DNA of 64,000 bases from Hahella sp. (GCA_028280065.1 JANQMN010000008.1:36445-100444); one strand, 5' to 3'; numbered from the stretch's first letter, positions 14,562 to 26,461 are shown. The notes: generated from the sequence alone by a model not told the origin. Program-made: numbers and translations.

Positions 14562-17500
14562 ATGACAATGACAGATCAACCATCTGTGGGCTTATATCGC
14601 CCGGAGTTTGAGCATGATGCCTGTGGTATCGGGTTTGTAGCAAACCTACATGGTGCCAAGTCCCACGATATTATTCAGAACGCGCTGACCATGTTGACCT
14701 GCATGGAACATCGTGGCGGCACGGGTTATGACGTCCGCAGTGGTGATGGTGCGGGTATTCTGATCCAGATACCCCATGAGTTTTTTGCCGAGCAAGCGGA
14801 GTCTCGCGGCTTTGCACTTCCAGCCCCTGGAGACTATGGGGTGGGGATGATATTTTTTCCTCCCCAATCTGATACCTACGATGCCTGTAAGGCGGAATTG
14901 AATCAGAATATTGAAAAACTTGGCATGGAGCTGCTGGGCTATCGCCCGGTACCTGGGGATAACAGTGATTTAGGCCAGGCGGCGCTGACAACTGAACCCG
15001 CCATAGAACAGGTTTTTATCAAACGTCCTGCCCACCTGACTCAGCAGGAGTTCGAACGCAAACTCTATGTGCTTCGTAAATACACGGCACACCATACCAA
15101 TGACGAGATTACCGACGAAAAAGACGAGTTCTATATTGCTTCCCTGTCGTCTCGCACCATTGTTTACAAAGGCCAGCTGACCACCGCTCAGGTGCGTGAT
15201 TACTACCTCGATCTGCAAAACGAAAAAGTAGTTTCGGCGTTGGCCATGTTCCATTCGCGGTTTTCAACCAATACCTTTCCCGCCTGGCGGCGGGCCCAGC
15301 CGTTCCGTTTTCTTTCCCACAACGGCGAGATCAACACGGTGAAGGGCAACATTAACTGGATGCAGGCTCGAGAGGCGCTGTTTGAGTCGGTCAACTTTTC
15401 CAAGGAAGAGTTAAGCATGCTGTATCCGGTCTGCAACCGCCGCAATTCGGACTCGGCTAATCTGGACATGGCCATCGAACTTTTGGTGTTAAGTGGCCGA
15501 CCGCTGGCGCAGGTTATGATGATGTTGGTGCCGGAGGCCTGGCAAACCCAGGAAGACATGGATCCGGTGAAAAGAGCGTTTTACGAATATTATGCCTGTG
15601 TGATGGAACCCTGGGACGGCCCCGCTTCCATTTCGTTTACTGACGGCAATGTGATCGGCGCTACGCTTGATCGTAACGGTCTGCGTCCTTCCCGGTTTTT
15701 GGTGACCGATGACGGTATGGTTGTGATGGGCTCTGAAACAGGCGCGCTTTGTGTCAATCCGGCCTCCGTTGTGCAGAAGGGACGCCTGCAGCCGGGTAAG
15801 ATCTTTATTGCCGACCTCAATGAAGGAAGGATTATCAGTGACGATGAGGTGAAAGCTGATATTTGCTCACGTCAACCCTATGCCGAATGGTTGCAACAGC
15901 ATAAAATCGTCTTGGACGATTTACCCCTGCCCGACCAGAAAATACAACATCCTTCCTTGGCAAATTTACGCAAGCTGCAAAAAGCCTTCGGATATACGCT
16001 GGAGGATTTGAATGTCATCCTCAAACAGATGGTGGACACAGGCAAGGAGCCGCTAGGAGCGATGGGGGCGGATAATCCGTTGGCAGTCTTGTCTGACCGC
16101 CCACAGCATTTGTCCAATTACTTTAAGCAATTGTTTGCGCAGGTGACGAATCCGCCTATCGACCCGATCCGGGAAGAAATGGTGATGTCGCTCCGCAACT
16201 ATATTGGCGCTTCGCGCAACCTGTTGAGCGAGACAGCGGAACACTGTCACAAGGTCGAAATTAAGCAGCCGGTTTTAGACAATCTGCAGTTGATGAAACT
16301 GAAAACCATCGACCAGCAGCACTTCCAATCGAAAACCTTAAGTACCGCTTTCCGTGCGAATGGCGATCCGGGCGAGTTGGAGCATGCGTTGGAACGTCTT
16401 TGTCTGTATGCCCGGGATGCCGTGAAAGACGGCTATTCAATTCTGATCCTCAGCGACCGGCAGGTAGACACGGATCACGCGGCGATTCCTTCGCTGCTGG
16501 CAACATCCGCCGTGCATCATGATTTAATTCGCCATGGCTTAAGGGCCAAGGCGGATTTGGTCATTGAAGCCGCCGATGTCATCGAAACCCATCACTTTGC
16601 GACCCTGATCGGTTTCGGCGCGGCGGCTATAAATCCCTACTTGGCCATTGCGACATTGTTGGAGCTAAGAGATGAAGGTGTTGTAAAAGCCGCCCTTAGC
16701 GACCAGGAAGTTTTTACCAAGTATGCAAAAGCGGTGAACAGCGGGCTGTTGAAAATCTTCTCCAAGATGGGGATTTCGACCTTACAATCGTACCTGGGCG
16801 CGCAAATCTTTGAAGCTCTTGGCATTGGTTCCGGTGTCATTAAAAAGTATTTCACCGGAACCGTCAGTCGTATCGAAGGCATCGGCCTGGATGAAATTGC
16901 CCGGGAAGCGCTATCTCGTCACCGGGACGGTTTCCCCGGCGCGGATCGGATTGCCGTTGACGATGTATTGAACTCCGGGGGTGAGTATGCCTGGCGTCAC
17001 GATGGAGAGCGGCATCTGTTTAATCCCACCACTATTCGGCTATTGCAACACTCCACGCGGGATAACAACTATGCCCAGTTTAAAGAGTATGCCCGCTTAG
17101 TCGACGATCAGTCGGAAGCGGCTTACACCTTGCGTGGCCTGCTTAAATTTGCAAGCGATCGCCCTGCAATTCCGTTGTGCGAGGTGGAACCGGCCGCGAA
17201 TATTATGAAGCGCTTCGCCACCGGCGCAATGTCGTTCGGTTCGATTTCCTGGGAAGCGCATACCACGTTGGCAAAAGCCATGAACCGCATCGGCGGAAAG
17301 AGTAACAGCGGCGAAGGCGGCGAAGATCCGATTCGGTTTAAACCGGATGCCAATGGCGACATGATGATCTCGCGAATCAAGCAGGTTGCCTCCGGACGCT
17401 TTGGCGTAACCAGCCACTATCTTGCCAATGCCGACGAACTGCAGATTAAAATGGCGCAAGGCGCCAAGCCAGGCGAGGGAGGTCAACTGCCAGGCCATAA

Positions 17501-19163
17501 GGTAGATGCCTGGATCGGTCGCACCCGTGGTTCGACCCCTGGTGTCGGATTGATTTCTCCGCCGCCGCACCATGATATCTATTCCATCGAAGATTTGGCA
17601 CAGCTTATTTACGACTTAAAAAATGCCAATCGCGATGCGCGGGTCAATGTTAAGCTGGTTTCGGAAGCCGGGGTCGGCACCATTGCGTCGGGTGTCTGTA
17701 AAGGCTATGCCGATGTCGTGCTGATATCCGGTTACGATGGCGGCACCGGAGCCTCGCCGCTAAGTTCGATCAAACATGCAGGGTTGCCCTGGGAGCTTGG
17801 TTTGGCCGAAACCCATCAGACTTTGGTGCGAAATCGCCTGCGCAACCGGATTACCGTCCAGACCGACGGCCAGATGAAGACCCCGCGGGATCTTGCCGTG
17901 GCAGCACTTCTCGGCGCCGAGGAGTGGGGGGTGGCGACCGCTGCCCTGGTGGTTGAAGGCTGCATCATGATGCGTAAGTGCCACTTGAATACTTGCCCGG
18001 TAGGGGTGGCTACGCAGGATAAACGGTTGCGTGAGCGATTCACCGGGAAGGTCGAGCATGTGGTTAATTTCTTTACCATGCTCTCGGAAGGACTGCGGGA
18101 AATCATGGCTGAGTTAGGCTTCCGCACGGTCGAAGAAATGGTCGGTCAGGTGCAATGTCTGACACCACGTGAAAACCTCGACCATTGGAAGTTCAAGGGT
18201 GTTGATTTATCGCCTGTTCTGCATAAAGAACCCGCCGTTGGCGACGAAACTTTGTATTGCAGTATTGAGCAGAAACACCTCATACATGACATAGTGGACC
18301 GGCGATTGATTCAAGACGCCGAACCTGCACTGAAAGATGGTGCGCCGGTCGATCTGCGATATGACCTGGTCAATACGGATCGTTCGGTCGGAACTATGCT
18401 GTCCAATGAGGTGAGCAAACGTTACGAAGCGGACGGATTGCCAACCGGCACCATTAATGTGAAGTTTAACGGTTCGGCCGGTCAGAGCTTTGCCGCCTTC
18501 GCTGCCAAAGGCATTCGGTTCGAACTGGAGGGGGATGCCAACGATTACTTCGGCAAGGGGCTTTCCGGTGCCGAGCTGGTGGTCTACCCGCCGAAAGTAT
18601 CGACCTTCAACCCCGGTGACAATATTCTCATCGGTAACGTGGCGTTCTTTGGCGCAACCGGCGGCAAGTCTTTCATTCGTGGAATCGCCGGCGAGCGTTT
18701 TTGCGTGCGTAATTCCGGTGTGACAGCTGTTGTAGAAGGCGTCGGTGATCATGGTTGTGAATATATGACTGGCGGTAAGGCGATAATCTTGGGACCAACC
18801 GGACGAAATTTTGCCGCAGGCATGTCAGGCGGTGTTGCATATGTATTCGATCAAGCCGGTGACTTTGCCAATAAGTGCAATATGGAAATGGTCCAACTGG
18901 AAGCCATAGACGACGCGGATGAAATCGCCGAACTTAAATCGCTGATCGCGGAACACCGTGAGCTAACCGGTTCCGATGTCGCGGAAGCATTGATCATGGA
19001 CTGGGAAGAATCCATTGGAAAATTCGTCAAAGTGATGCCCGTGGATTACAAACGCATGTTGGGTTACATGCAAGAGGCCAGGGAGTCAGGTGATTATCAG
19101 GATGACAACCAAGTGGCAGAAGCGGCATTTGATATGCATCTGCAGAAACTGGCAAAGGTATAG
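14562..19163 (+). CDS. gltB: Glutamate synthase (NADPH) large subunit
   Basis: GltB makes glutamate from 2-oxoglutarate and glutamine-derived ammonia. The 1533-aa product has an N-terminal class II glutaminase domain with nucleophile Cys21 (EHDACGIGF), exposed after a ~20-residue propeptide is removed. The central domain and FMN synthase domain ([27 protein letters not shown]) follow. The 3Fe-4S ligands are C-x5-C-x4-C in [15 protein letters not shown], and the GXGXG beta-helix domain is C-terminal. ATG 14562 has an AGGA ribosome site. The opening [15 protein letters not shown] is closer to Bacillus-type enzymes than to E. coli GltB. gltD follows after 17 nt. Confidence 0.96.
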   Translation: MTMTDQPSVGLYRPEFEHDACGIGFVANLHGAKSHDIIQNALTMLTCMEHRGGTGYDVRSGDGAGILIQIPHEFFAEQAESRGFALPAPGDYGVGMIFFPPQSDTYDACKAELNQNIEKLGMELLGYRPVPGDNSDLGQAALTTEPAIEQVFIKRPAHLTQQEFERKLYVLRKYTAHHTNDEITDEKDEFYIASLSSRTIVYKGQLTTAQVRDYYLDLQNEKVVSALAMFHSRFSTNTFPAWRRAQPFRFLSHNGEINTVKGNINWMQAREALFESVNFSKEELSMLYPVCNRRNSDSANLDMAIELLVLSGRPLAQVMMMLVPEAWQTQEDMDPVKRAFYEYYACVMEPWDGPASISFTDGNVIGATLDRNGLRPSRFLVTDDGMVVMGSETGALCVNPASVVQKGRLQPGKIFIADLNEGRIISDDEVKADICSRQPYAEWLQQHKIVLDDLPLPDQKIQHPSLANLRKLQKAFGYTLEDLNVILKQMVDTGKEPLGAMGADNPLAVLSDRPQHLSNYFKQLFAQVTNPPIDPIREEMVMSLRNYIGASRNLLSETAEHCHKVEIKQPVLDNLQLMKLKTIDQQHFQSKTLSTAFRANGDPGELEHALERLCLYARDAVKDGYSILILSDRQVDTDHAAIPSLLATSAVHHDLIRHGLRAKADLVIEAADVIETHHFATLIGFGAAAINPYLAIATLLELRDEGVVKAALSDQEVFTKYAKAVNSGLLKIFSKMGISTLQSYLGAQIFEALGIGSGVIKKYFTGTVSRIEGIGLDEIAREALSRHRDGFPGADRIAVDDVLNSGGEYAWRHDGERHLFNPTTIRLLQHSTRDNNYAQFKEYARLVDDQSEAAYTLRGLLKFASDRPAIPLCEVEPAANIMKRFATGAMSFGSISWEAHTTLAKAMNRIGGKSNSGEGGEDPIRFKPDANGDMMISRIKQVASGRFGVTSHYLANADELQIKMAQGAKPGEGGQLPGHKVDAWIGRTRGSTPGVGLISPPPHHDIYSIEDLAQLIYDLKNANRDARVNVKLVSEAGVGTIASGVCKGYADVVLISGYDGGTGASPLSSIKHAGLPWELGLAETHQTLVRNRLRNRITVQTDGQMKTPRDLAVAALLGAEEWGVATAALVVEGCIMMRKCHLNTCPVGVATQDKRLRERFTGKVEHVVNFFTMLSEGLREIMAELGFRTVEEMVGQVQCLTPRENLDHWKFKGVDLSPVLHKEPAVGDETLYCSIEQKHLIHDIVDRRLIQDAEPALKDGAPVDLRYDLVNTDRSVGTMLSNEVSKRYEADGLPTGTINVKFNGSAGQSFAAFAAKGIRFELEGDANDYFGKGLSGAELVVYPPKVSTFNPGDNILIGNVAFFGATGGKSFIRGIAGERFCVRNSGVTAVVEGVGDHGCEYMTGGKAIILGPTGRNFAAGMSGGVAYVFDQAGDFANKCNMEMVQLEAIDDADEIAELKSLIAEHRELTGSDVAEALIMDWEESIGKFVKVMPVDYKRMLGYMQEARESGDYQDDNQVAEAAFDMHLQKLAKV

Positions 19164-19180
19164 TCGGGAGGAATAAGAAT

Positions 19181-20668
19181 ATGGGGAACCCAACAGGATT
19201 TTTGCAAGTAAACCGAGCCTTGCCGGAAGATAGAGATCCATCCGAACGACTAATCGATTGGCAGGAAATTCATGAACATATGCCGGACGAGGAAATTCGC
19301 CAACAGGCATCCAGATGCATGGATTGCGGCGTGCCTTTCTGTCAGTCGGGCATCTCCGAGTATGCGCCGAAAGTGGCTGGATGTCCGGTCAATAACCTGA
19401 TTCCCGAGTGGAATGACTTGGTATATCGAGGTCGTTGGAAGGAAGCGCTGGAACGGTTGCATAAAACCAATAACTTTCCCGAGTTCACCGGCCGGGTATG
19501 TCCGGCTCCTTGTGAAGGGAGTTGCGTGTTAGGCATTAATGCCGATCCGGTAACCATTAAACACCATGAATACGCCATCATAGAACGTGGCTTCGAGGAG
19601 GGCTGGGTAAAACCGAAACCGCCGGCGCGGCGCACCGGGAAGAAGGTGGCCATCGTCGGGTCGGGACCTGCCGGGCTGGCTTGCGCGGCGCAGTTAAACC
19701 AGGCAGGCCATGAAGTGACTGTGTACGAGCGTGCTGACCGGATTGGTGGCTTGCTCATGTATGGCATTCCGAATATGAAGCTGCAAAAGGAACTTGTGCA
19801 AAGGCGTTTGGATATCCTGGCGGAAGAAGGGATTTGCTTTGTGCCGAACACCGAGATTGGCAAGGACATCTCCGCCGAGGAGCTAAAAACGCAGTTCGAC
19901 TCGGTGGTAGTGGCAACGGGAGCGACGGTTCCACGAGATCTGCCGGTTCCCGGACGAGAACTTAAGGGTGTGCATTTTGCCATGGAGTTCCTGCATAAGA
20001 ACACCAAAAGCCTTCTGGATAGCGAACATCGTGACGGTGACTATATCAACGCCGAAGGCAAGCATGTAGTGGTGATCGGCGGCGGGGATACCGGTACTGA
20101 CTGTGTCGGTACGGCGCTTAGGCATGGCTGCGCGAGTGTTCAGCAGTTGGAGATCATGCCGAAGCCCGCCGATGCGAGACCGGGTGACAATCCATGGCCG
20201 GAATGGCCCAAAGTGCTGTTGGTCGATTACGGCCAACAGGAAGCGATTGCCCGGCAGGGCGGAGATCCCCGTGGTTATTTGCTAATGACCAAGCAATTGG
20301 AAGACGATGGGCAAGGACAGATTGCCGGCGTGCATACAGTTAACATCGAGTGGGTGAAGGATCAAGCGGGACGAATGACGCCAAAGGAAATCCCCGGTTC
20401 CGAACGCATCATCAAAGCGGATTTGGTGTTGCTCGCCATGGGGTTTCTCGGCCCCGAAGGCGATTTGTTGGAGCAGTTCGGCATTGAAAAAGATCCCCGC
20501 TCCAATGCCAAGGCTGAGTATGACAAGTTCGCGACTAACGTCAATGGCGTGTTTGCCGCTGGGGATGCCAGACGAGGTCAAAGTCTGATCGTTTGGGCTA
20601 TCGATGAAGGACGGCGGGCAGCCAGGGAAGTCGATAAGTATTTAATAGGCCACAGCTATCTGCCTTAA
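19181..20668 (+). CDS. gltD: Glutamate synthase (NADPH) small subunit
   Basis: GltD takes electrons from NADPH via FAD and passes them to GltB through 4Fe-4S clusters. The 495-aa product has the N-terminal cluster cysteines CMDCGVPFC (Cys46, 49, 54), Cys68 in GCPVNN and CPAPCEGSC (Cys107, 111, 115). The FAD dinucleotide fold is [15 protein letters not shown] and the NADPH fold is [13 protein letters not shown]. The ending [15 protein letters not shown] is typical of the family. A strong GGAGGA ribosome site precedes ATG 19181. It is co-transcribed with gltB and followed by a good terminator. Confidence 0.97.
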   Translation: MGNPTGFLQVNRALPEDRDPSERLIDWQEIHEHMPDEEIRQQASRCMDCGVPFCQSGISEYAPKVAGCPVNNLIPEWNDLVYRGRWKEALERLHKTNNFPEFTGRVCPAPCEGSCVLGINADPVTIKHHEYAIIERGFEEGWVKPKPPARRTGKKVAIVGSGPAGLACAAQLNQAGHEVTVYERADRIGGLLMYGIPNMKLQKELVQRRLDILAEEGICFVPNTEIGKDISAEELKTQFDSVVVATGATVPRDLPVPGRELKGVHFAMEFLHKNTKSLLDSEHRDGDYINAEGKHVVVIGGGDTGTDCVGTALRHGCASVQQLEIMPKPADARPGDNPWPEWPKVLLVDYGQQEAIARQGGDPRGYLLMTKQLEDDGQGQIAGVHTVNIEWVKDQAGRMTPKEIPGSERIIKADLVLLAMGFLGPEGDLLEQFGIEKDPRSNAKAEYDKFATNVNGVFAAGDARRGQSLIVWAIDEGRRAAREVDKYLIGHSYLP

Positions 20669-20682
20669 TTCAGCAGGCCGCT

Positions 20683-20706
20683 AAAGGGCGGTTAACCGCC
20701 CTTTTT
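20683..20706 (+). terminator. Rho-independent terminator of gltBD
   Basis: AAAGGGCGG pairs with CCGCCCTTT around a TTAA loop, followed by a T-run that ends at 20706. It lies 15 nt after the gltD stop. Confidence 0.9.
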
Positions 20707-20799
20707 GCGTTATATTCGGGCCAAAAATGGTTCGCCGTTTGTCGGCATTTGTGCTAGCCTCTCTACTTTACTTCCTGCCAATTTTCATAATAAAAAGAG

Positions 20800-22722
20800 A
20801 TGCTTGTCCTGCGTCGACAGTTTCTGGAAAATTTCAGAAAGGTCTTTTTAAGCCTGCCTAAAGCAAATTTGGGAAGAGCACTCATTTTGCCTTTTCTGTG
20901 CATGTTGGCGAGCTCATGGACCCAAGCCTATATGCCCGGAGGGCCTAGGAATGCCGCCACCGTTTCCGAAGAAACGGTGGAGGTGGAGCTCGGTGGTTTT
21001 CTGGAAATTCTGGAAGACCCCGCGGGACAATTCAGTTTTGACCAAGTTGCGATCGAGCGATCTGTCAGGGGTTGGCAGCCGAATACCAAAGACATTCTCA
21101 ACCTCGGTTATTCATCCTCGGTTTACTGGCTGCGGTTTGCCATCAAAAACGACGACACCCAGCGTTTACATAGGATATTGGAATTTGGCTATCCGCTACT
21201 GGATGAAGTGAAAATCTTCCTTCAGCGAAGCCATCAAAGCGATACCAATGCCTTGCCCGAGCCTATTATTTTTGGCGATATCCAGCCTTTTTCTGCAAGA
21301 TCCTGGAACCACCGCAGTTTCATTCTGCCAGTTGACTTGTTTCCCGGCGAAACCATCGATGTGCATATCCGGATCGAAACCAATTCTTCTATTCAGCTAC
21401 CGCTGACGCTTTGGGAACAGCAGCGTTTCTTCGAGGTAGAGCAGTATGTAATTCTTGCCCAGGGAATCTACTTTGGGATCATGATGATCATGATGATTTA
21501 CAATCTATTTCTGTTTTTTTCGGTGAGGGAAAACAGCTATCTCTACTATATCGTTGCCGTGTTCTTTATCCTGATGGTGCAGGCGAGCATTCGAGGTTAT
21601 TGCTATCAGTTCCTTTGGCCGGATTCCCCCGGATTTCACAATGCCAGCATCCCGCTTTTCGTCAGTTTAGGCGTTGCCGCCGTGGCCATTTTCTCCATCA
21701 GCTTTCTCGACCTCAAAAAGCACAACCGGTTTTTTCTTCGTTTGTTACAAGCCATTGTTTTCATTCTGGTAGTGAACTCATTAGCGATTCCCCTCATGGG
21801 GTATAGTTTTTCCATCCAACTGGCCATTGTCGTCGGAGCTGTTTTTGTATTGTTCGGTTTGGCGGCAGGCTTGTATACCTGGCATAAAGGCTATCGTCCC
21901 GCAGCCTATTACAGTTGGGCCTATTTTGTGTTGTTTATCGGAACGCTGTTGATCGTGTTAAGCAAACTGGGTTACATACCCAGAAACTATTTCACGGAAA
22001 ATGCGCAGCAAATCGGCTCGTTGATTGAAGTGGTCATATTGTCTTTCGCACTTGCCTACAAAGTGGCTTTGCTGAGACTTGAAAAGCAGCAAGCCGAGGC
22101 TAAATTAAAGGCCAATCTGGAAAGCGAGGTACAAAAACGCACCAGCGAGCTGAACGCCACACTTAATCAGTTGGAACTGCTCAATCACAAGCTTGCCAGA
22201 CAAAGTCGGGAAGACGGGTTAACCGGGGCCTTAAATCGGCGAGCCTTCGAAGAACACCTGGATATCGAGTGGAAACGGGCACAGCGATCCCATAGCCCTG
22301 TGGGGTTAATCATTGGTGATATCGACCATTTTAAAATGATTAACGATCAACATGGCCATTTGGTTGGAGACGATTGCCTCAAGAGGGTTTGCCAGGTGCT
22401 TAGGAATGGCCTGAAACGCTCTGGAGATAATCTTTATCGGTTTGGTGGCGAGGAGTTTGCCCTGCTTTTACCGGATACCGACCTAGAAGGTGCGATTATC
22501 GTGGCTGAGCGCATGCGCCAGTTAACCGCGGATATTCATATGGAAGTCTCTCATCAAGTTCTGGTCACGACCATGAGTTTTGGGGTGGCATCTGCTGTGC
22601 CGACGTCGTCGAACAGTATGCAGGACCTGGTCTTCGGTGCAGACCAAGCCCTATATCGCGCCAAGGAAGGCGGCCGGAATCGGGTCGAACCGACCAACAG
22701 TATTGAGCAGCCCTCGTTTTAA
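20800..22722 (+). CDS. Membrane diguanylate cyclase (7TMR-DISM + GGDEF)
   Basis: This protein makes cyclic di-GMP from GTP in response to a periplasmic or membrane signal. The 640-aa product has an N-terminal signal segment and a periplasmic 7TMR-DISM extracellular domain (about residues 55-200). Seven transmembrane helices follow (about 210-415), then a coiled coil (about 425-460) and a GGDEF domain. The active-site loop is FGGEEF. An RSGD sequence lies exactly five residues before GGEEF, which is the inhibitory I-site, so product feedback is expected. There is no EAL domain. The next gene starts 20 nt downstream. Confidence 0.93.
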   Translation: MLVLRRQFLENFRKVFLSLPKANLGRALILPFLCMLASSWTQAYMPGGPRNAATVSEETVEVELGGFLEILEDPAGQFSFDQVAIERSVRGWQPNTKDILNLGYSSSVYWLRFAIKNDDTQRLHRILEFGYPLLDEVKIFLQRSHQSDTNALPEPIIFGDIQPFSARSWNHRSFILPVDLFPGETIDVHIRIETNSSIQLPLTLWEQQRFFEVEQYVILAQGIYFGIMMIMMIYNLFLFFSVRENSYLYYIVAVFFILMVQASIRGYCYQFLWPDSPGFHNASIPLFVSLGVAAVAIFSISFLDLKKHNRFFLRLLQAIVFILVVNSLAIPLMGYSFSIQLAIVVGAVFVLFGLAAGLYTWHKGYRPAAYYSWAYFVLFIGTLLIVLSKLGYIPRNYFTENAQQIGSLIEVVILSFALAYKVALLRLEKQQAEAKLKANLESEVQKRTSELNATLNQLELLNHKLARQSREDGLTGALNRRAFEEHLDIEWKRAQRSHSPVGLIIGDIDHFKMINDQHGHLVGDDCLKRVCQVLRNGLKRSGDNLYRFGGEEFALLLPDTDLEGAIIVAERMRQLTADIHMEVSHQVLVTTMSFGVASAVPTSSNSMQDLVFGADQALYRAKEGGRNRVEPTNSIEQPSF

Positions 22723-22742
22723 CGGATTTTCCCTGAGTAGTA

Positions 22743-24242
22743 ATGTCTAAGAAACTTGTTATACGTTTGAACAACCTCAAAGAGAAGCGGGAAATCGATC
22801 CTAGCCAATACACTATTACAACTTGGCGCTGGGATCGCATTATTGGCGCTGCTATTTTCGCTATCCTGGCATTGATAATTTTTGCTTGGTTGTTGTGGGG
22901 CCTGTTAGTCTCCGATAGCGCCGATCAGGTTGTGCCGCTGCCAACGAGGGAAGATCCTTCGGAACTGCTTTTTTTACCGGAGCCGGAGATTACTCAACAG
23001 GATGTCGAGACTGTGAAGGAAGCTGCCGTAGAGGCAACCGCTGAAACGCCCCTGACCGGGGAACCCGCCACGCAAGCTCCTGCTGAGGATGCTGAGCAGG
23101 CCGCCCATACGGAGGCTGAAATCAATTTGTTGGAGAACGACCCGACGATTGAGTTAGTCGCCTATATGCTCGCATTGGCTCGGCATGATTGGCAGGATGT
23201 TGTCGAACACTATGCTGTTACCGCGCAAAGGGAGTTGGCGGCTGCCGAGGAGTTGCAGCAAGACGCAGAAACCGTTGCCGATGAGTCATTGCAAGAAGCG
23301 CCGAAAGCAGAGGCGGTTAGCCGAGTAGAGGAAAGCAGTGATTACCAGGCGTCTGCCGAAACGGATAGCCTGGTGTCGGAGCCGAACCTAAGCGAACGGG
23401 ATGCGGATGGGACTGGCGACACTCCGATAGACATCGCGCCAGCCCCTGAGGAAGAGGGGGCCGTTAGCGTTATTCCGGAGCTGCCAGCATCCCCCGTGGG
23501 GCAAGATGAAGCAGCCGCGACCGAGCCAGCAACCTCTGAGATCATACAAGATGTCGATTCCGATGTGGCCATAATATCAACGACGCAGCCTGAATCAGAA
23601 GGTCCGGAGGAACCGACGATAGGGCTCGCAAATAATGGACAAAGCACTGCCGACCGGAAAGTCGGAACACCGGACGATGATCCCCAAATTAGAATCAGCG
23701 CGGCGATGGAGCGGATGAGTGAAGCATGGGAGGACAATACCTCTTTATCAATTCCACCAGGCTCGCCTGAGCCGGAAGCGGCTGAGGATCAGTCGCCTGA
23801 AGAAGATGTTCCTGAGATCAGCAAGCTGGAAACGTCTGACACAATTGCAAGCGAACCACTGATACCATCGGAGCCAGTAACGCGGACACCGACCCGTGTC
23901 ACCATCCATTCCAACCATATTACCCAAGCGCAACTTACCACCAATATCAGAAATAGAACGCCGGTTGATAATATCCAATCAAGTATTGATATGAACGCGG
24001 AAGGATTATTGCGCATTTATCTTTTCACCGAAATGCAGGATTTAGTGGGAAATACCCTTTATCACAGCTGGTACCGGAATGGAAAGCGCATGGCGCGCGT
24101 TCCGATCAGTGTTAGAAATCGATCTGCCAGAGCGTCCTCCAGCAAATTTATCGATCGCTTTATGACAGGCAATTGGACAGTGGAAGTAAGAGACAATGCC
24201 GGTACGCTAATGGTAACCGCCGAGTTTGACGTGCTGAAGTAG
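22743..24242 (+). CDS. Single-pass membrane protein with a disordered acidic linker and a C-terminal DUF2914 domain
   Basis: The 499-aa product has a short cytoplasmic basic N-terminus and one transmembrane helix (about residues 33-57). A very long Glu/Ala/Pro/Ser-rich low-complexity region follows (about 65-390). The folded end, LLRIYLFTEMQDL...LYHSWYRNGKRMARV...GNWTVEVRDNAGTL, matches DUF2914. The topology suggests a periplasmic domain held far from the membrane. It probably shares a transcript with the upstream cyclase. The function is unknown. Confidence 0.75.
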   Translation: MSKKLVIRLNNLKEKREIDPSQYTITTWRWDRIIGAAIFAILALIIFAWLLWGLLVSDSADQVVPLPTREDPSELLFLPEPEITQQDVETVKEAAVEATAETPLTGEPATQAPAEDAEQAAHTEAEINLLENDPTIELVAYMLALARHDWQDVVEHYAVTAQRELAAAEELQQDAETVADESLQEAPKAEAVSRVEESSDYQASAETDSLVSEPNLSERDADGTGDTPIDIAPAPEEEGAVSVIPELPASPVGQDEAAATEPATSEIIQDVDSDVAIISTTQPESEGPEEPTIGLANNGQSTADRKVGTPDDDPQIRISAAMERMSEAWEDNTSLSIPPGSPEPEAAEDQSPEEDVPEISKLETSDTIASEPLIPSEPVTRTPTRVTIHSNHITQAQLTTNIRNRTPVDNIQSSIDMNAEGLLRIYLFTEMQDLVGNTLYHSWYRNGKRMARVPISVRNRSARASSSKFIDRFMTGNWTVEVRDNAGTLMVTAEFDVLK

Positions 24243-24466
24243 ATCTCAGAACAATAACAGTTAGCGTTGTAAGAAATATCGCACACGCCAAATGGCAAAT
24301 CTCCACTGCAAAATCCTACTTAGGCGAAATATACTCCACACAGCGCACAAGATCGTGCCGGATAAGGAAATAACTTCTTCAATAGGACGCAGACATCATG
24401 AGCATGGATGCTGACTCAGAAGGCAACTGGTATTTCTGAATGTGCCAAAGGAACCAAAGGACAAAA

Positions 24467-25897
24467 ATGATGTCGAAAAAAATCTGGATCGTAGGCTTTG
24501 CCGCCTTTTCTATAACAACGGCGGCAGCCGTTGGCTACTTCTATAAGTCCGGGCTCGGCCTGGACCAGGCGGAGCTGGGTTATCACCAGTCCCTGGAAGC
24601 GCTCAATGCCCATTTGCAACAGCAAAATCTGGATATAAGGGCCAATAATCTGAGTCTGTCCCGTCTGCCCGATGGCGAACGTCTCTACGCCATTACGCGA
24701 CTGTCTGCCGCTAATGGCGAAGCCGATCAATGCATGGATTTGGAAACCACGATTACGGTGGACTCCGCTCAGTTGATGTCGGGCAGCATGGCTGCCTCCA
24801 GCACCAATATTATTCATGACCCTACGCGGAGTAATTGCCGTTGGACAGAAAAGCTTGCCAACGATGCCGAAGCGCAAGAAATCTTTCAGCAGCTGGGTGG
24901 CAGAGTTCCTTTACAGCTAACCACGCAGCATCGTATCAATGGCGAACATCTGCTGACGTTACAAAGTGATGCAATCGAAGTCTATCGCAAATCCGAAGAT
25001 GCTGATTATCGCCTGGAGCCTGCCACTCTCAACGTGAACGTGAAATCTCCTGAAGCCATCCGGTTCGATTTCGATTGGCCGGGCTTTACCGCCGATATTC
25101 GCGACCCCAAGGACGATATCGGCTACCTGCGGCTCAAGACCATTTCGGGCAGTGGGGATCAGCATAAGTTAACCGAAAACATCTGGACCGGCACCTTCGA
25201 CCTGGGTATCGAAACCATTAATTTCAAACATAGCGGCGACGAGTTCTCTGGCCGATTCCGGTTAGAGAGCAAAGGGCAGCAAGCCGACCCTGGATTCCTT
25301 GATCAAGAAGCGAGTTTAACCTTTGTCGCCACCCAGGGAGGCAAAGATCTTGGTGAGGTCGGCTATCAGGTGAAGATGAGAAATATGCAGCTGGCGGCGC
25401 TGGATGCACTGACGGTCGCTTTGCGAAATCCGGCAATTGAGCGGTTTGGCTCCCCGGAAAGTACGCAGGCACTAAATACCGCCATTGAACAAGCGCAGAA
25501 AACCTTTGCCAACAGCATGCTTGAAATTCCGGTGCATTACACCCTGAGCGGTGAACGCGCCGACATTGCAATTACCCTAACTTCTGAAAATCTGGATTTG
25601 ATCGGATCGGAATTAGTGCAGGCTAACCCTGTTGCGCTGATTAGCGCATTAAAATTAGAAATCGACGGCTCCTTTAGCGAACAGCTATTGAAGAATGTCT
25701 TTTTGGCATTTCCATCAGGGAAAAGCGTATCTTTCCCGGCAGTACAGCAGCAGCTTGCACAACTTGAACAGCAAGGACTCTTGATCAATGAGGGTAATGG
25801 TACTTACTCCGTCAAGATACGGGCGGATCAGCAAACTACCGCTATCAATCAAAATGAAGTTCCTACCCAAAACCTGCCAATGTTGTTTGGAAAATAG
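24467..25897 (+). CDS. DUF945 (YdgA-like) family protein
   Basis: This protein of about 476 aa has an N-terminal membrane anchor or signal (IWIVGFAAFSITTAAAVGYF). The body is beta-rich and periplasmic with DUF945-type features: NLSLSRLPDG, a middle DLGIETINFKHSG and a C-terminal LTSENLDLIGSELVQANP. E. coli YdgA is an inner-membrane-associated protein of unclear role. ATG 24467 (or 24470) follows AAGGA at 24457-24461; an earlier ATG at 24440 has no ribosome site. Confidence 0.75.
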   Translation: MMSKKIWIVGFAAFSITTAAAVGYFYKSGLGLDQAELGYHQSLEALNAHLQQQNLDIRANNLSLSRLPDGERLYAITRLSAANGEADQCMDLETTITVDSAQLMSGSMAASSTNIIHDPTRSNCRWTEKLANDAEAQEIFQQLGGRVPLQLTTQHRINGEHLLTLQSDAIEVYRKSEDADYRLEPATLNVNVKSPEAIRFDFDWPGFTADIRDPKDDIGYLRLKTISGSGDQHKLTENIWTGTFDLGIETINFKHSGDEFSGRFRLESKGQQADPGFLDQEASLTFVATQGGKDLGEVGYQVKMRNMQLAALDALTVALRNPAIERFGSPESTQALNTAIEQAQKTFANSMLEIPVHYTLSGERADIAITLTSENLDLIGSELVQANPVALISALKLEIDGSFSEQLLKNVFLAFPSGKSVSFPAVQQQLAQLEQQGLLINEGNGTYSVKIRADQQTTAINQNEVPTQNLPMLFGK

Positions 25898-25930
25898 TGG
25901 ATCAGGAAGAAATAATACAAGGACTAAATC

Positions 25931-26461
25931 ATGAAACTTATAACGCTTCTCCTTCTGGCCTTTTTCCTGACAGCCTGTTCCACTCTCACTCTGCCACGAA
26001 AAACCGTGAGCGGTACTTTGTTAGTGCTTCCCAGTGACATACGGAACAGCAGCGTGGAAGGCTGGGCTCGATCGTACCAGCTCATATTATCCAAATATGA
26101 TCATGATGAGTGGGTGGATTTATCCCGGCCGATTCCGGAGTTGGCGAAACCTTATTACATCCTTACCGATCTCACTCCCGGCCGCTACCGCATAAATGCC
26201 CTGGGTTGGCGATTTAATCCTGGTTGGCGAACCGCTGGCGGCGGTAAAAAGAGCGGTGAATTTGTCGTTGCACCTGTTTATTTTGAGATGAAGTCCGGTC
26301 TAGCTACCGTGCTATCGGCGGATATCGTCATTCAGCAAAATGACGGCGGTGGTGGTACTGCCAGTTTCTGGCGGATAAAGGAATTGACGGAAGAACGGGC
26401 GGTCGAAGTCGCCACCACGATCAAGAAAAATAATCCTGGTTACTGGACCATAGTGAACTAA
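25931..26461 (+). CDS. Hypothetical lipoprotein
   Basis: This 176-aa protein has a lipoprotein signal peptide with lipobox LTAC (Cys16). The mature part contains a beta-sandwich-like segment, YYILTDLTPGRYRINALGW, reminiscent of carboxypeptidase-regulatory-like domains that reshape the envelope. Its TAA stop shares one base with the ATG of the next gene (TAATG), so the two are translationally coupled and may act together. I do not recognise a named family. Confidence 0.7.
   Translation: MKLITLLLLAFFLTACSTLTLPRKTVSGTLLVLPSDIRNSSVEGWARSYQLILSKYDHDEWVDLSRPIPELAKPYYILTDLTPGRYRINALGWRFNPGWRTAGGGKKSGEFVVAPVYFEMKSGLATVLSADIVIQQNDGGGGTASFWRIKELTEERAVEVATTIKKNNPGYWTIVN

Noticed and set aside
17097..17573. 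Long antisense open frames inside gltB and similar frames in other large genes
   Set aside because: They are shadows of the strongly coding opposite strand; composition is Arg/Cys/Pro-rich, and there are no motifs or ribosome sites.
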